DNA of 64,000 bases from Streptomyces luomodiensis (GTDB lineage: Bacteria; Actinomycetota; Actinomycetes; Streptomycetales; Streptomycetaceae): assembly GCF_031679605.1 (NCBI RefSeq), contig NZ_CP117522.1, forward strand, positions 6,572,001 to 6,636,000, given 5' to 3'. The first letter of the stretch is position 1. The number at the start of each line of letters is the position of its first letter. Below, piece after piece: positions 56,455 to 64,000 of this stretch. A program made the position numbers and the translations under genes. Below the pieces are notes generated by a model, which was not told the DNA's origin, did not search any database, and was given only the letters and a program-made list of their open reading frames with translations.

Positions 56455-57525
56455 ATGTTCGAGGCGGTCGAGGAACTCATCGGCGAACACGCCGACCTCG
56501 AGAAGCGGCTCGCCGACCCCGCGATCCACGCCGACCAGCGGGAGGCGCGGCGGCTCAACAAGCGCTACGCCGAGCTGACCCCGGTCATCGCCGCCTACCG
56601 CGCCTGGAAGCAGGCCGGTGAGGACATCGAGACCGCCCGGGAGCTGGCCCAGGACGACCCCGACTTCCAGGACGAGGTCAAGGAGCTGGAGCTGGGCCGC
56701 GAGGAGCTGACCGACCGGCTGCGGCTGCTGCTCGTGCCGCGCGACCCGAGCGACGACAAGGACGTCATCCTGGAGGTCAAGGCGGGCGAGGGCGGCGAGG
56801 AGTCCGCGCTGTTCGCCGGCGACCTGCTGCGGATGTATCTGCGCTACGCCGAGCGCGTCGGCTGGAAGGCCGAGATCCTCGACGCCAACGAATCCGACCT
56901 CGGCGGCTACAAGGACGTCCAGGTCGCCATCAAGGCCCGCGGCACCATCGAGCCCGGCCAGGGCGTCTGGGCCCGGCTGAAGTACGAGGGCGGGGTGCAC
57001 CGTGTGCAGCGGGTGCCCGCCACCGAGTCCCAGGGCCGTATCCACACCTCCGCGGCCGGTGTGCTGGTCACGCCGGAGGCCGAGGAGGTCGAGGTGGAGA
57101 TCGGCCCCAACGATCTGCGGATCGACGTCTACCGCTCCTCCGGCCCCGGCGGCCAGTCGGTCAACACCACCGACTCCGCGGTGCGCATCACCCACCTGCC
57201 CACCGGCATCGTCGTCTCCTGCCAGAACGAGAAGAGTCAGCTGCAGAACAAGGAGCAGGCGCTGCGCATCCTGCGCTCGCGGCTGCTGGCCGCGGCCCAG
57301 GAGGAGGCCGAGCGGGAGGCGTCGGACGCGCGCCGCAGCCAGGTCCGCACCGTCGACCGGTCCGAGCGCGTCCGTACGTACAACTTCCCGGAAAACCGGA
57401 TCTCGGACCACCGGGTCGGTTTCAAGGCGTACAACTTGGACCAGGTGCTCGACGGCGCCCTCGACCCGGTCATCCAGGCGTGCGTCGACGCCGACGCGGC
57501 CGCCAAGCTCGCGGCCGCGGGCTGA
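56455..57525 (+). CDS. prfA: Peptide chain release factor 1
   Basis: A 356-residue RF1. The ATG at 56455 ([19 protein letters not shown]) is chosen over an upstream in-frame start at 56389 because it matches the family N-terminus. Helical domain 1, the codon-recognition region in domain 2, and the GGQ loop ([17 protein letters not shown]) near residue 233 are present. It releases peptides at UAA and UAG. It is followed by its own modification enzyme, prmC, which methylates the Gln of GGQ. Confidence 0.96.
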   Translation: MFEAVEELIGEHADLEKRLADPAIHADQREARRLNKRYAELTPVIAAYRAWKQAGEDIETARELAQDDPDFQDEVKELELGREELTDRLRLLLVPRDPSDDKDVILEVKAGEGGEESALFAGDLLRMYLRYAERVGWKAEILDANESDLGGYKDVQVAIKARGTIEPGQGVWARLKYEGGVHRVQRVPATESQGRIHTSAAGVLVTPEAEEVEVEIGPNDLRIDVYRSSGPGGQSVNTTDSAVRITHLPTGIVVSCQNEKSQLQNKEQALRILRSRLLAAAQEEAEREASDARRSQVRTVDRSERVRTYNFPENRISDHRVGFKAYNLDQVLDGALDPVIQACVDADAAAKLAAAG

Positions 57526-57579
57526 GCCGTCGCACCCAGAACGCTTCGTGCCCTTGTCCGGACCGGCTGGAGGAATTCA

Positions 57580-58425
57580 GTGAACGTGCTGCTCGCCGAG
57601 GTGGCGCAGGCCACTCAGCGGCTGGCCGACGCGGGCGTGCCCTCACCGCGCTTCGACGCGGAGGAGCTCGCCGCCTTTGTGCACGGCGTCAAGCGGGGGG
57701 AGCTGCACGGCGTGCCCGACGCCGACTTCGACGCCCGCTACTGGGAGGCGGTCGCCCGCCGGGAGGCCCGCGAGCCCCTTCAGCACATCACCGGCCGTGC
57801 CTTCTTCCGCTATCTCGAGCTCCAGGTCGGGCCGGGGGTCTTCGTGCCCCGGCCGGAGACCGAGTCGGTGGTCGGCTGGGCCATAGACGCGGTGCGCGCC
57901 ATGGACGTCGTCGAACCGCTCATCGTCGACCTGTGCGCCGGTTCCGGAGCCATCGCCCTGGCACTCGCCCAGGAGGTGCCGCGCTCGACCGTGCACGCCG
58001 TGGAGCTGGACGAGGGCGCCCTGCGCTGGGCCCGCAAGAACGTCGAGGGGTCCCGCGTCGTTCTCCACCACGCGGACGCGTTGACGGCCCTGCCCGAGCT
58101 CGACGGGCAGGTGGACCTCGTCATCAGCAACCCGCCGTACATCCCGCTGACCGAGTGGGAGTACGTCGCGCCGGAGGCGCGCGACCACGACCCCCAGCTC
58201 GCGCTCTTCTCCGGTGAGGACGGCCTCGATGTGATCCGTGGCCTGGAGCGCACCGCCCACCGGCTGCTGCGCCCCGGCGGCGTGGTGGTCATCGAGCACG
58301 CAGACACCCAGGGCGGCCAGGTGCCGTGGATCTTCACGGAGGAGCGTGGCTGGGCGGACGCCGCCGACCACCCCGACCTGAACAACCGGCCCCGGTTCGC
58401 CACCGCGCGGAAGGCCATGCCGTGA
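57580..58425 (+). CDS. prmC: Release factor glutamine methyltransferase PrmC/HemK
   Basis: A 281-residue SAM-dependent methyltransferase from the GTG at 57580, preceded by GGAGG. The N-terminal helical domain (LADAGVPSPRFDAEELAAF) is followed by the REPLQHITGRAFF segment, motif I IVDLCAGSGAIALALA, and the active-site NPPYIP near residue 184. It methylates the GGQ glutamine of release factors. It stands 54 bp after prfA, the usual pairing. It is followed 47 bp later by the Sua5-type gene. Confidence 0.95.
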   Translation: MNVLLAEVAQATQRLADAGVPSPRFDAEELAAFVHGVKRGELHGVPDADFDARYWEAVARREAREPLQHITGRAFFRYLELQVGPGVFVPRPETESVVGWAIDAVRAMDVVEPLIVDLCAGSGAIALALAQEVPRSTVHAVELDEGALRWARKNVEGSRVVLHHADALTALPELDGQVDLVISNPPYIPLTEWEYVAPEARDHDPQLALFSGEDGLDVIRGLERTAHRLLRPGGVVVIEHADTQGGQVPWIFTEERGWADAADHPDLNNRPRFATARKAMP

Positions 58426-58472
58426 CGGCGGCACCGCACCACCCATTGGCCACGTACGAGGAGGTCCGTTAG

Positions 58473-59120
58473 ATGGCACGGCGATACGACTGCGGGGACG
58501 CGACCGACCGCAAGACCGGCCTGCGTGAGGCCGCGTCCGCCGTCCGCCGCGGCGAACTGGTCGTGCTGCCCACCGACACCGTCTACGGGATCGGTGCGGA
58601 CGCCTTCAACGCCGAGGCGGTCGGCGATCTGCTCGAGGCCAAGGGCCGCGGCCGCAACATGCCCAGCCCGGTGCTGGTCGGCTCCCCGAACACGCTGCAC
58701 GGACTGGTCACCGACTTCTCCGAGATGGCGTGGGAGCTGGTGGACGCCTTCTGGCCGGGTGCGCTCACCCTCGTCGCCCGGCACCAGCCGTCGCTCACCT
58801 GGGACCTGGGGGAGACCCGGGGCACCGTCGCGGTCCGGATGCCGCTGCACCCGGTCGCGATCGAGCTGCTGACGGAGTTCGGCCCGATGGCGGTCTCCAG
58901 CGCCAACCTGACCGGACACCCCTCCCCGCAGGACTGCGACGCCGCCCAGGACATGCTGGGGGACTCCGTCGCGGTGTACCTGGACGGCGGGCCGACCCCG
59001 GCCGCCGTGCCCTCCTCGATCGTCGACGTCACCGGCAAGGTGCCGGTGCTGCTCCGCGCGGGCGCGCTCACCGCCGAGCAGCTCCGGGAGGTCGTACCCG
59101 ACCTTAAGGTGGCGAATTGA
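58473..59120 (+). CDS. L-threonylcarbamoyladenylate synthase (Sua5/YciO/YrdC, TsaC type)
   Basis: A 215-residue protein from the ATG at 58473, with GAGGAGG upstream. YrdC-domain landmarks: GELVVLPTDTVYGIGADAF, KGRGRNMPSPVLVG, WPGALTLVARHQ, VAVRMPLHPVAIELL and SSANLTGHPSP. It makes the threonylcarbamoyl-AMP used for the t6A base of ANN-decoding tRNAs. It is the short TsaC-like form without the Sua5 C-terminal domain. The stop overlaps the start of the phosphatase-like gene. Confidence 0.93.
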   Translation: MARRYDCGDATDRKTGLREAASAVRRGELVVLPTDTVYGIGADAFNAEAVGDLLEAKGRGRNMPSPVLVGSPNTLHGLVTDFSEMAWELVDAFWPGALTLVARHQPSLTWDLGETRGTVAVRMPLHPVAIELLTEFGPMAVSSANLTGHPSPQDCDAAQDMLGDSVAVYLDGGPTPAAVPSSIVDVTGKVPVLLRAGALTAEQLREVVPDLKVAN

Positions 59121-59776
59121 CGGCCCCTGAGGGGCGTGGCATAGCGGAACACCATGCGAAGAAGCCCGAGGCCACCTTCCGCATCCTCCACGTCAGCACC
59201 GGTAACGTCTGCCGCTCGCCGATCACCGAACGGCTGACCCGGCACGCCCTCGTGCACCGCCTCGGAAGCGCCCGTACGAGCGGCCTGATCGTGGAGAGCG
59301 CCGGCACCTGGGGCCATGAGGGCGCGCCCATGGAGGCGCACGCCGCGACGGTCCTGACCGACTTCGGCGCCGATCCGGCGGGCTTCATCGGCCGTGAGCT
59401 GCTGGACGAGCACGTCATCCGCGCCGACCTCGTGCTGACCGCCACCCGCGACCACCGGGCCCAGGTCATCTCGATGGGGCACTCGGCGGGCCTGCGCACC
59501 TTCACGCTCAAGGAGTTCACCCGGCTGGTGCGGGCCATAGACCCCGCGACGCTGCCCGATCCGGAGGAGGCGGGCGGTGTGGTGGAGCGCGCCCGCGCCC
59601 TGGTGCAGGCGGCGGCCGCGCTGCGCGGCTGGCTGCTGGCGCCCAGCGAGGAGGCGGACGAGGTGCACGACCCGTACGGGGCGCCCATCACCTTCTTCCG
59701 CTCCATCGGGGACGAGATCAACCAGGCCCTGGACCCGGTCGTCACGGCGCTGACGGGGGTTCCCGCCCCCGCGTAA
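59117..59776 (+). CDS. Low-molecular-weight protein-tyrosine-phosphatase fold with Ser in place of catalytic Cys
   Basis: A 219-residue protein from the TTG at 59117, overlapping the previous stop (TTGA) with AAGGTGG upstream. The P-loop reads HVSTGNVCRSP, where the family has VCxGNxCRSP: the nucleophilic Cys of C(x)5R is Ser (codon AGC). The rest of the loop, Arg included, and the later DP acid loop (TLPDPEEAGG) are kept. The protein is longer than usual LMW-PTPs (about 155) and has a 15-25-residue N-terminal extension. It is probably a pseudophosphatase that binds phosphotyrosine or phosphoarginine, or one with altered chemistry. Confidence 0.85.
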   Translation: MTAPEGRGIAEHHAKKPEATFRILHVSTGNVCRSPITERLTRHALVHRLGSARTSGLIVESAGTWGHEGAPMEAHAATVLTDFGADPAGFIGRELLDEHVIRADLVLTATRDHRAQVISMGHSAGLRTFTLKEFTRLVRAIDPATLPDPEEAGGVVERARALVQAAAALRGWLLAPSEEADEVHDPYGAPITFFRSIGDEINQALDPVVTALTGVPAPA

Positions 59777-59963
59777 GCCCCCGGGACCCTCCCGGGGGCG
59801 CCACAGGCGCCTGACGCGGCGCACGGCGCGCAGGGCGGGCGTGCGGGGCCTACATTGGGGGTGACCGCCCTGGACGGCCTGGCTGGTCCGACCGATCGTC
59901 CTGGTCGCCCTGCCCGCCCTGACCACCCGTTGACCCTTGACCCCGCAAGGCTGTGAGCACGCC

Positions 59964-61253
59964 ATGGCCGTCACCTCCTGGGGACCCGATTTCGGAGCGC
60001 TCGCCCGCCAGGACCCCGAGCTGGCGGGGATCATCCTGAGCGAGCTCGACCGCGTCACCGGCGGGCTCCAGCTGATCGCCGCCGAGAACTTCACCTCGCC
60101 GGCGGTGCTGGCCGCGCTGGCCTCGCCGCTGGCCAACAAGTACGCCGAGGGGTATCCCGGCGCCCGCCACCACGGCGGCTGCGAGGTGGTGGACGTCGCC
60201 GAGCGGATCGCCCAGGACCGGGCGAAGGCGCTGTTCGGCGCCGAGCACGCCAATGTGCAGCCGCATTCGGGGTCGGCGGCGGTGCTGGCCGCGTACGCCG
60301 CGCTGCTGCGGCCGGGAGACACGGTGCTGGCGATGGCGCTGACGCACGGCGGCCATCTCACCCATGGCTCACCGGCCAACTTCTCCGGCCGCTGGTTCGA
60401 CTTCATCGGCTACGGCGTCGATCCGGCGACCGGTCTGATCGACTACGAGCAGCTGCGCGGGCTGGCCCACGCCCACCGTCCGAAGGCGATCGTGTGCGGT
60501 TCCATCTCCTACCCCCGCCATCCGGACTACGCCGCCTTCCGCGCCGTCGCGGACGAGGTGGACGCGTATCTGATCGCCGACGCCGCCCATCCGATCGGCC
60601 TGGTCGCGGGGAAGGCGGCGCCGTCCCCGGTGCCGTACGCGGACGTGGTGTGCGCAACGACACACAAGGTGCTGCGCGGGCCGCGCGGCGGGATGCTGCT
60701 GTGCGGTGCGGAGCTGGCCGAACGGGTGGACCGGGCGGTGTTCCCGTTCACCCAGGCCGGCGCCCAGATGCACAGCGTCGCGGCCAAGGCGGTGGCGTTC
60801 GGCGAGGCCGCGGCGCCCGCCTTCGCCGCCTACGCCCAGCGGGTGGTGGCCAACGCCCGGGTGCTGGCGGACGGCCTGGTCGCGGAGGGTCTCGCGGTCG
60901 CCACGGGCGGCACCGACACCCATATGATCACCGCCGATCCGGCGCCGCTGGGTCTGGACGGACGGACCGCGAAGGGCCGCTGCGCGGCCGCCGGGATCGT
61001 CCTGGACACCGTCGCGCTGGCGTCCGCCACGGAGCCCGGAGGCTGCGTCAAGGGACTGCGGCTGGGTACCGCGGCGGTCACCACCCAGGGAATGGGACCG
61101 CCGGAAATGGAGCGCATAGCCGCCCTGCTGGGAACCGTGTTGCGGGACGAGGGCGTGGTACGCGAAAAGGTGGCGGAACTGGCGGGGAGATTTCCGCCCT
61201 ATCCGGACGAGGGCCGAATCATGCAACCATCCGAAGGTGTAGGACGTCTGTAA
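59964..61253 (+). CDS. glyA: Serine hydroxymethyltransferase
   Basis: A 429-residue PLP enzyme converting serine to glycine with tetrahydrofolate. The start is the ATG at 59964. It has QLIAAENFTSPAVLAA, NKYAEGYPGARHHGG, the HGGHLTHGSPANFSG segment, the Asp of IADAAHPIGL and the PLP-lysine segment CATTHKVLRGPRGG. The text is complete but somewhat diverged from the main housekeeping GlyA pattern (for example the HPIGL and TTHKVLRG details), so it may be a second paralogue in the genome. The 187 bp before it contain short CGCCCTG-type repeats. Confidence 0.92.
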   Translation: MAVTSWGPDFGALARQDPELAGIILSELDRVTGGLQLIAAENFTSPAVLAALASPLANKYAEGYPGARHHGGCEVVDVAERIAQDRAKALFGAEHANVQPHSGSAAVLAAYAALLRPGDTVLAMALTHGGHLTHGSPANFSGRWFDFIGYGVDPATGLIDYEQLRGLAHAHRPKAIVCGSISYPRHPDYAAFRAVADEVDAYLIADAAHPIGLVAGKAAPSPVPYADVVCATTHKVLRGPRGGMLLCGAELAERVDRAVFPFTQAGAQMHSVAAKAVAFGEAAAPAFAAYAQRVVANARVLADGLVAEGLAVATGGTDTHMITADPAPLGLDGRTAKGRCAAAGIVLDTVALASATEPGGCVKGLRLGTAAVTTQGMGPPEMERIAALLGTVLRDEGVVREKVAELAGRFPPYPDEGRIMQPSEGVGRL

Positions 61254-61328
61254 GTACGTTCACCGCAACGGGTCCGACACGCATAGGGTGTGTGGCTGTG
61301 ATGGCCAGCGATATCTCTGGGGCAGCCT

Positions 61329-62726
61329 GTGCGTGAATACCTGCTGACTCTGTGCATCACGGCTGCGGTCACCTATCTGCTGACCGGGCCGGTGCGGAAA
61401 TTCGCCATCGCGGCCGGTGCGATGCCCGAGATCCGTGCCCGTGATGTGCACCGTGAGCCCACGCCGCGGCTCGGTGGTATCGCCATGTTCGGCGGGCTGT
61501 GCGCGGGACTGCTGGTCGCCGCGCACCTCACCAACCTCAAGGACGTCTTCGAGCTCTCCAACGAGCCACGGGCGCTGCTGTCCGGCGCCGGGCTGATCTG
61601 GCTGCTGGGGGTGCTGGACGACAAGTGGGGCGTGGACGCGCTGATCAAGCTGGGCGGCCAGATGATCGCCGCTGGTGTGATGGTGCTCCAGGGTCTGACC
61701 ATCCTGTGGCTTCCGGTGCCGGGTGTCGGGCCGGTCTCGCTCACGCCGTGGCAGGGCACGCTGCTGACCGTCGCCCTGGTCGTCATCACCATCAACGCCG
61801 TCAACTTCGTTGACGGGCTGGACGGTTTGGCCTCGGGGATGGTGTGCATCGCCGCGGCCGCGTTCTTCATGTACGCGTACCGCATCTGGTACGGCTACGG
61901 CCTGGAGGCGGCCGCGCCCGCCACCTTGTTCGCCGCCATCCTCATGGGCATGTGCCTGGGCTTCCTGCCGCACAACGCGCACCCCGCGCGGATCTTCATG
62001 GGCGACTCGGGCTCGATGCTGATCGGGCTGGTGCTGGCGGCGGGCGCCATCTCCATCACCGGTCAGGTCGACCCGGACGCGATGAAGCTGTTCGAGGGGT
62101 CGGAGCAGGCCGCGGTGCACGCCACCGTCCCGGTCTACATCCCGCTGCTGCTGCCGCTGACCGTCATCGCGGTGCCGTTCGCCGATCTGGTGCTGGCGAT
62201 CGTCCGGCGCACCTGGCGGGGGCAGTCGCCGTTCGCCGCCGACCGGGGCCATCTGCACCACCGGCTGCTGGAGATCGGCCACTCGCACAGCCGGGCCGTG
62301 CTGATCATGTACTTCTGGTCCGCGCTGATCGCCTTCGGCGCCGTGGCGTACTCGGTGAACTCGGCCGGTGTGTGGTTCGTGCTCGCGATCGTCGCGCTGA
62401 GCGGAGTGGGGCTGGTGCTGTTGCTGCTGCCGCGGTTCACACCACGCGTTCCGCACTGGGCGGAGGCGTTCGTTCCGCCGCGTTACCGCCGGGTCAACCG
62501 GACCGGGCGGGCGGCCGGACAGGGTGCCGAGGCGCCCGCGGAGCCCGTGGCGGTCGCGGCCGGCGGACGGTCCGCGTCGCCGGAGCCGGAGCCGGTGCGC
62601 TCCGGAATGAGCGGCGGGGCGAGCGGTGCGGCGAATGCCGGTGTGAAGGGCGGGGTGAACGGGGCCACCGCGATCGGTGATCGGTCGCGTTTCAGCCACC
62701 GGCGGAGGATCGGAACACCCCAGTAA
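61329..62726 (+). CDS. WecA/TagO-type undecaprenyl-phosphate sugar-1-phosphate transferase
   Basis: A 465-residue polytopic membrane protein of the glycosyltransferase 4 (MraY) family, from the GTG at 61329, with about ten hydrophobic helices. Signature segments: VHREPTPRLGGIAMFGG, GVLDDKWGVD, INAVNFVDGLDGLASG (Asp motif), HPARIFMGDSGSMLIG, and the RGHLHHRLLEIGHS loop typical of WecA-like enzymes. The last 90 residues are a hydrophilic Ala/Gly-rich cytoplasmic tail. It starts cell-wall glycopolymer synthesis by loading GlcNAc-P onto the lipid carrier. In actinobacteria the gene commonly precedes the atp operon, as here. Confidence 0.9.
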   Translation: MREYLLTLCITAAVTYLLTGPVRKFAIAAGAMPEIRARDVHREPTPRLGGIAMFGGLCAGLLVAAHLTNLKDVFELSNEPRALLSGAGLIWLLGVLDDKWGVDALIKLGGQMIAAGVMVLQGLTILWLPVPGVGPVSLTPWQGTLLTVALVVITINAVNFVDGLDGLASGMVCIAAAAFFMYAYRIWYGYGLEAAAPATLFAAILMGMCLGFLPHNAHPARIFMGDSGSMLIGLVLAAGAISITGQVDPDAMKLFEGSEQAAVHATVPVYIPLLLPLTVIAVPFADLVLAIVRRTWRGQSPFAADRGHLHHRLLEIGHSHSRAVLIMYFWSALIAFGAVAYSVNSAGVWFVLAIVALSGVGLVLLLLPRFTPRVPHWAEAFVPPRYRRVNRTGRAAGQGAEAPAEPVAVAAGGRSASPEPEPVRSGMSGGASGAANAGVKGGVNGATAIGDRSRFSHRRRIGTPQ

Positions 62727-62995
62727 ATGCCCTAGAAAAGAGATCGCGGAGAACGCTGGAGATCACGGAACGGCGTCAACGAGATACATGGTCCATAACT
62801 CTCCCGTGTGACGTGCAGCACACCCGGTGGGTAAAGACCTCATCAAATAGTTTGTGATACCGTTCACGAAACCCGGTGCTGAGACCCGAGGGGCCGTAGG
62901 GCGACGGCTCATCGTCGTGAGGTCTCCTCTGCTCCCGGGGATACGCTCGTCCACGACGAAATCGCTGCTTCCGACACTTGCCGGAGAAACCCTTC

Positions 62996-63451
62996 ATGCA
63001 GTCCAACGACGCCAGAACACTCCTGAGTTGCGCCGTGCCCACCGCCGTCACCGGCGTGGTCGCGGTCGCTGTCGGTTCTGTGCTCGCGGGGGCCAAGGGA
63101 GCGATCGGCTCGGGGGCCGGCACAGTCGTCGCCGGAGGGGTCATGGCGATGGGGCTGGTTGTGCTGCAGCGCACCGCCAAGTACCTCCCGCATCTGTTCC
63201 AGGCCATGGGTCTGGTGCTCTACATGACCCAGTTCCTGCTGGTCGCGGTCGTGCTCGCGGTGTTCAAGGACACCACCCTCTTCTCCACCAAGGCGTTCGC
63301 CTTCGCACTGCTCGCCGCGACCCTGGTGTGGATCGGCGCACAGACCCGTGCCCATATGAGGGCCAAGATCCTCTACGTGGAGCCGGAAGCCGAGGACGAA
63401 CGCAAGCCCGAGGGGGCGAAGAAGTCCGCTCCCGCCGGGTCCGCGCCGTGA
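62996..63451 (+). CDS. atpI: ATP synthase protein I (AtpI-like)
   Basis: A 151-residue membrane protein. The start is the ATG at 62996, with GGAGAAA 7 bp upstream; a TTG at 62978 is less likely. There are four hydrophobic helices (LSCAVPTAVTGVVAVAVG, GGVMAMGLVVLQR, GLVLYMTQFLLVAVVLAV, FAFALLAATLVWIGA) and a charged C-terminus (PEAEDERKPEG). AtpI helps assemble the c-ring of FoF1. It precedes atpB by 264 bp of non-coding DNA. The 269 bp upstream of it are also without a gene and should hold the atp operon promoter. Confidence 0.88.
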   Translation: MQSNDARTLLSCAVPTAVTGVVAVAVGSVLAGAKGAIGSGAGTVVAGGVMAMGLVVLQRTAKYLPHLFQAMGLVLYMTQFLLVAVVLAVFKDTTLFSTKAFAFALLAATLVWIGAQTRAHMRAKILYVEPEAEDERKPEGAKKSAPAGSAP

Positions 63452-63715
63452 GAAGTAGGGCCGGTATAAGGGCATGTGCGCTCACCTGCTATCGTCCGGT
63501 TCCATCTGAGGCGCAGCGGGCGCAGGTAGCCGAACCCCCGATATTCCCGGGATGGAATCGGCGGCCCATGCAGCTGATGCCCGACATACCACTCGGCCAC
63601 GTGCCGACCAGCCGCCCCCACATCCGTAAGACCAGTCCAGTGCCGTTCCGTGGCCGTGTGCCGCGCCGACACAACGAGGTTGCCGTACCCATGCGCCACG
63701 CTGAAGGAGCTCGCG

Positions 63716-64000
63716 GTGAGTTCTGACCAGACGCTCGCCTTCGAGACGAACTGCCACATCTTCGACGGGTGCGGCTTCCCGGCACCCGGACAACATTCGT
63801 TCAAGTTCGAACCGCTCTTCACGGTCGGCGGTATCGACTTCAACAAGCCGATGCTGCTCGCCCTGCTCGGCTCGATCGCCATCGTCTGGTTCTTCTGGGC
63901 GGCCTTCGGCCGGGCCAAGGTCGTCCCGGGCAAGCTCCAGATGATCGGCGAGGCGGGTTACGACTTCGTCCGTCGCGGGATCGTCTATGAAGCCCTCGGG
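63716..64000 (+). CDS. atpB: ATP synthase Fo subunit a, N-terminal part (cut by window edge)
   Basis: The first 95 codons of atpB, from the GTG at 63716 with AAGGAG 7 bp upstream. The short periplasmic N-terminus (TNCHIFDGCGFPAPG) is followed by the first membrane helix (MLLALLGSIAIVWFFWAAF) and the VVPGKLQMIGEAGYDFVRR loop of actinobacterial subunit a. It forms the proton half-channels against the c-ring. The rest lies beyond the right edge. Confidence 0.92.
   Translation, partial: MSSDQTLAFETNCHIFDGCGFPAPGQHSFKFEPLFTVGGIDFNKPMLLALLGSIAIVWFFWAAFGRAKVVPGKLQMIGEAGYDFVRRGIVYEALG

Noticed and set aside
61260..62699. A 479-codon minus-strand frame
   Set aside because: It is opposite the WecA/TagO-type gene, which has clear family motifs; the frame is His/Gln/Arg-rich, as expected of antisense text.

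Overview
The window is Streptomyces chromosome. The DNA is very GC-rich, many genes start with GTG or TTG, and 44.5-64 kb carries the gene order typical of the genus: tRNA-Arg, a receiver-only response regulator, nrtL, lysA, hom, thrC, thrB, rho, an LCP protein, rpmE, prfA, prmC, a Sua5-type gene, a phosphatase-like gene, glyA, a WecA/TagO-type transferase, atpI and atpB (cut by the right edge). This half is ordinary housekeeping DNA. Its oddities are two arrays of degenerate repeats, a phosphatase-fold protein whose nucleophilic Cys is Ser, and a Rho with a very long charged insert.

The left 44 kb is accessory DNA that looks like a defence island built next to tRNA-Arg(CCG). Its outer part (1-25 kb) has, on the minus strand, a Ser/Thr kinase, an SNF2 helicase and a 1725-residue adenine-specific methyltransferase (the DISARM class 1 drmD-drmMI pattern), then a regulatory cluster (XRE protein, DUF397 protein, ATP-binding anti-sigma-like protein). 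Beyond that lie a small EACC1-type membrane protein with a caspase / SF1-helicase / nuclease-like fusion, a beta-family protein, and an AAA ATPase with a TOPRIM-like partner. At the left edge is the start of a giant DEAD/DEAH helicase. A second, paralogous ATPase/TOPRIM-like pair sits at 21.7-23.6 kb on the other strand. It is followed by a protein with an EVE/PUA-like domain joined to a PD-(D/E)xK nuclease, a candidate modified-DNA restriction enzyme.

The inner part (25.8-44.4 kb) is bracketed by an 89-bp direct repeat (about 88% identical) made of the last bases of tRNA-Arg plus its terminator. Inside are a complete Wadjet-type jetABCD operon, a type I-like hsdM-hsdS pair with no hsdR, and the rep-xis-int block of an actinomycete integrative element (AICE) with an Mrr-like nuclease beside the tRNA. 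The conjugation gene survives only as a frameshifted 3' fragment and rep has an in-frame TGA at a cysteine position. The element therefore looks immobilised while int and xis look intact. A helicase remnant with a Trp-to-stop change lies just outside the left repeat.

The strongest candidate for an under-described system is the EACC1 + caspase-helicase-nuclease unit (4.8-9.2 kb). It would couple nucleic-acid sensing or unwinding by an SF1 helicase to a death-type protease, with a small membrane-anchored adaptor. The duplicated ATPase/TOPRIM-like cassettes and the EVE-nuclease fusion are next. All assignments come from reading motifs by eye; no database search was run.
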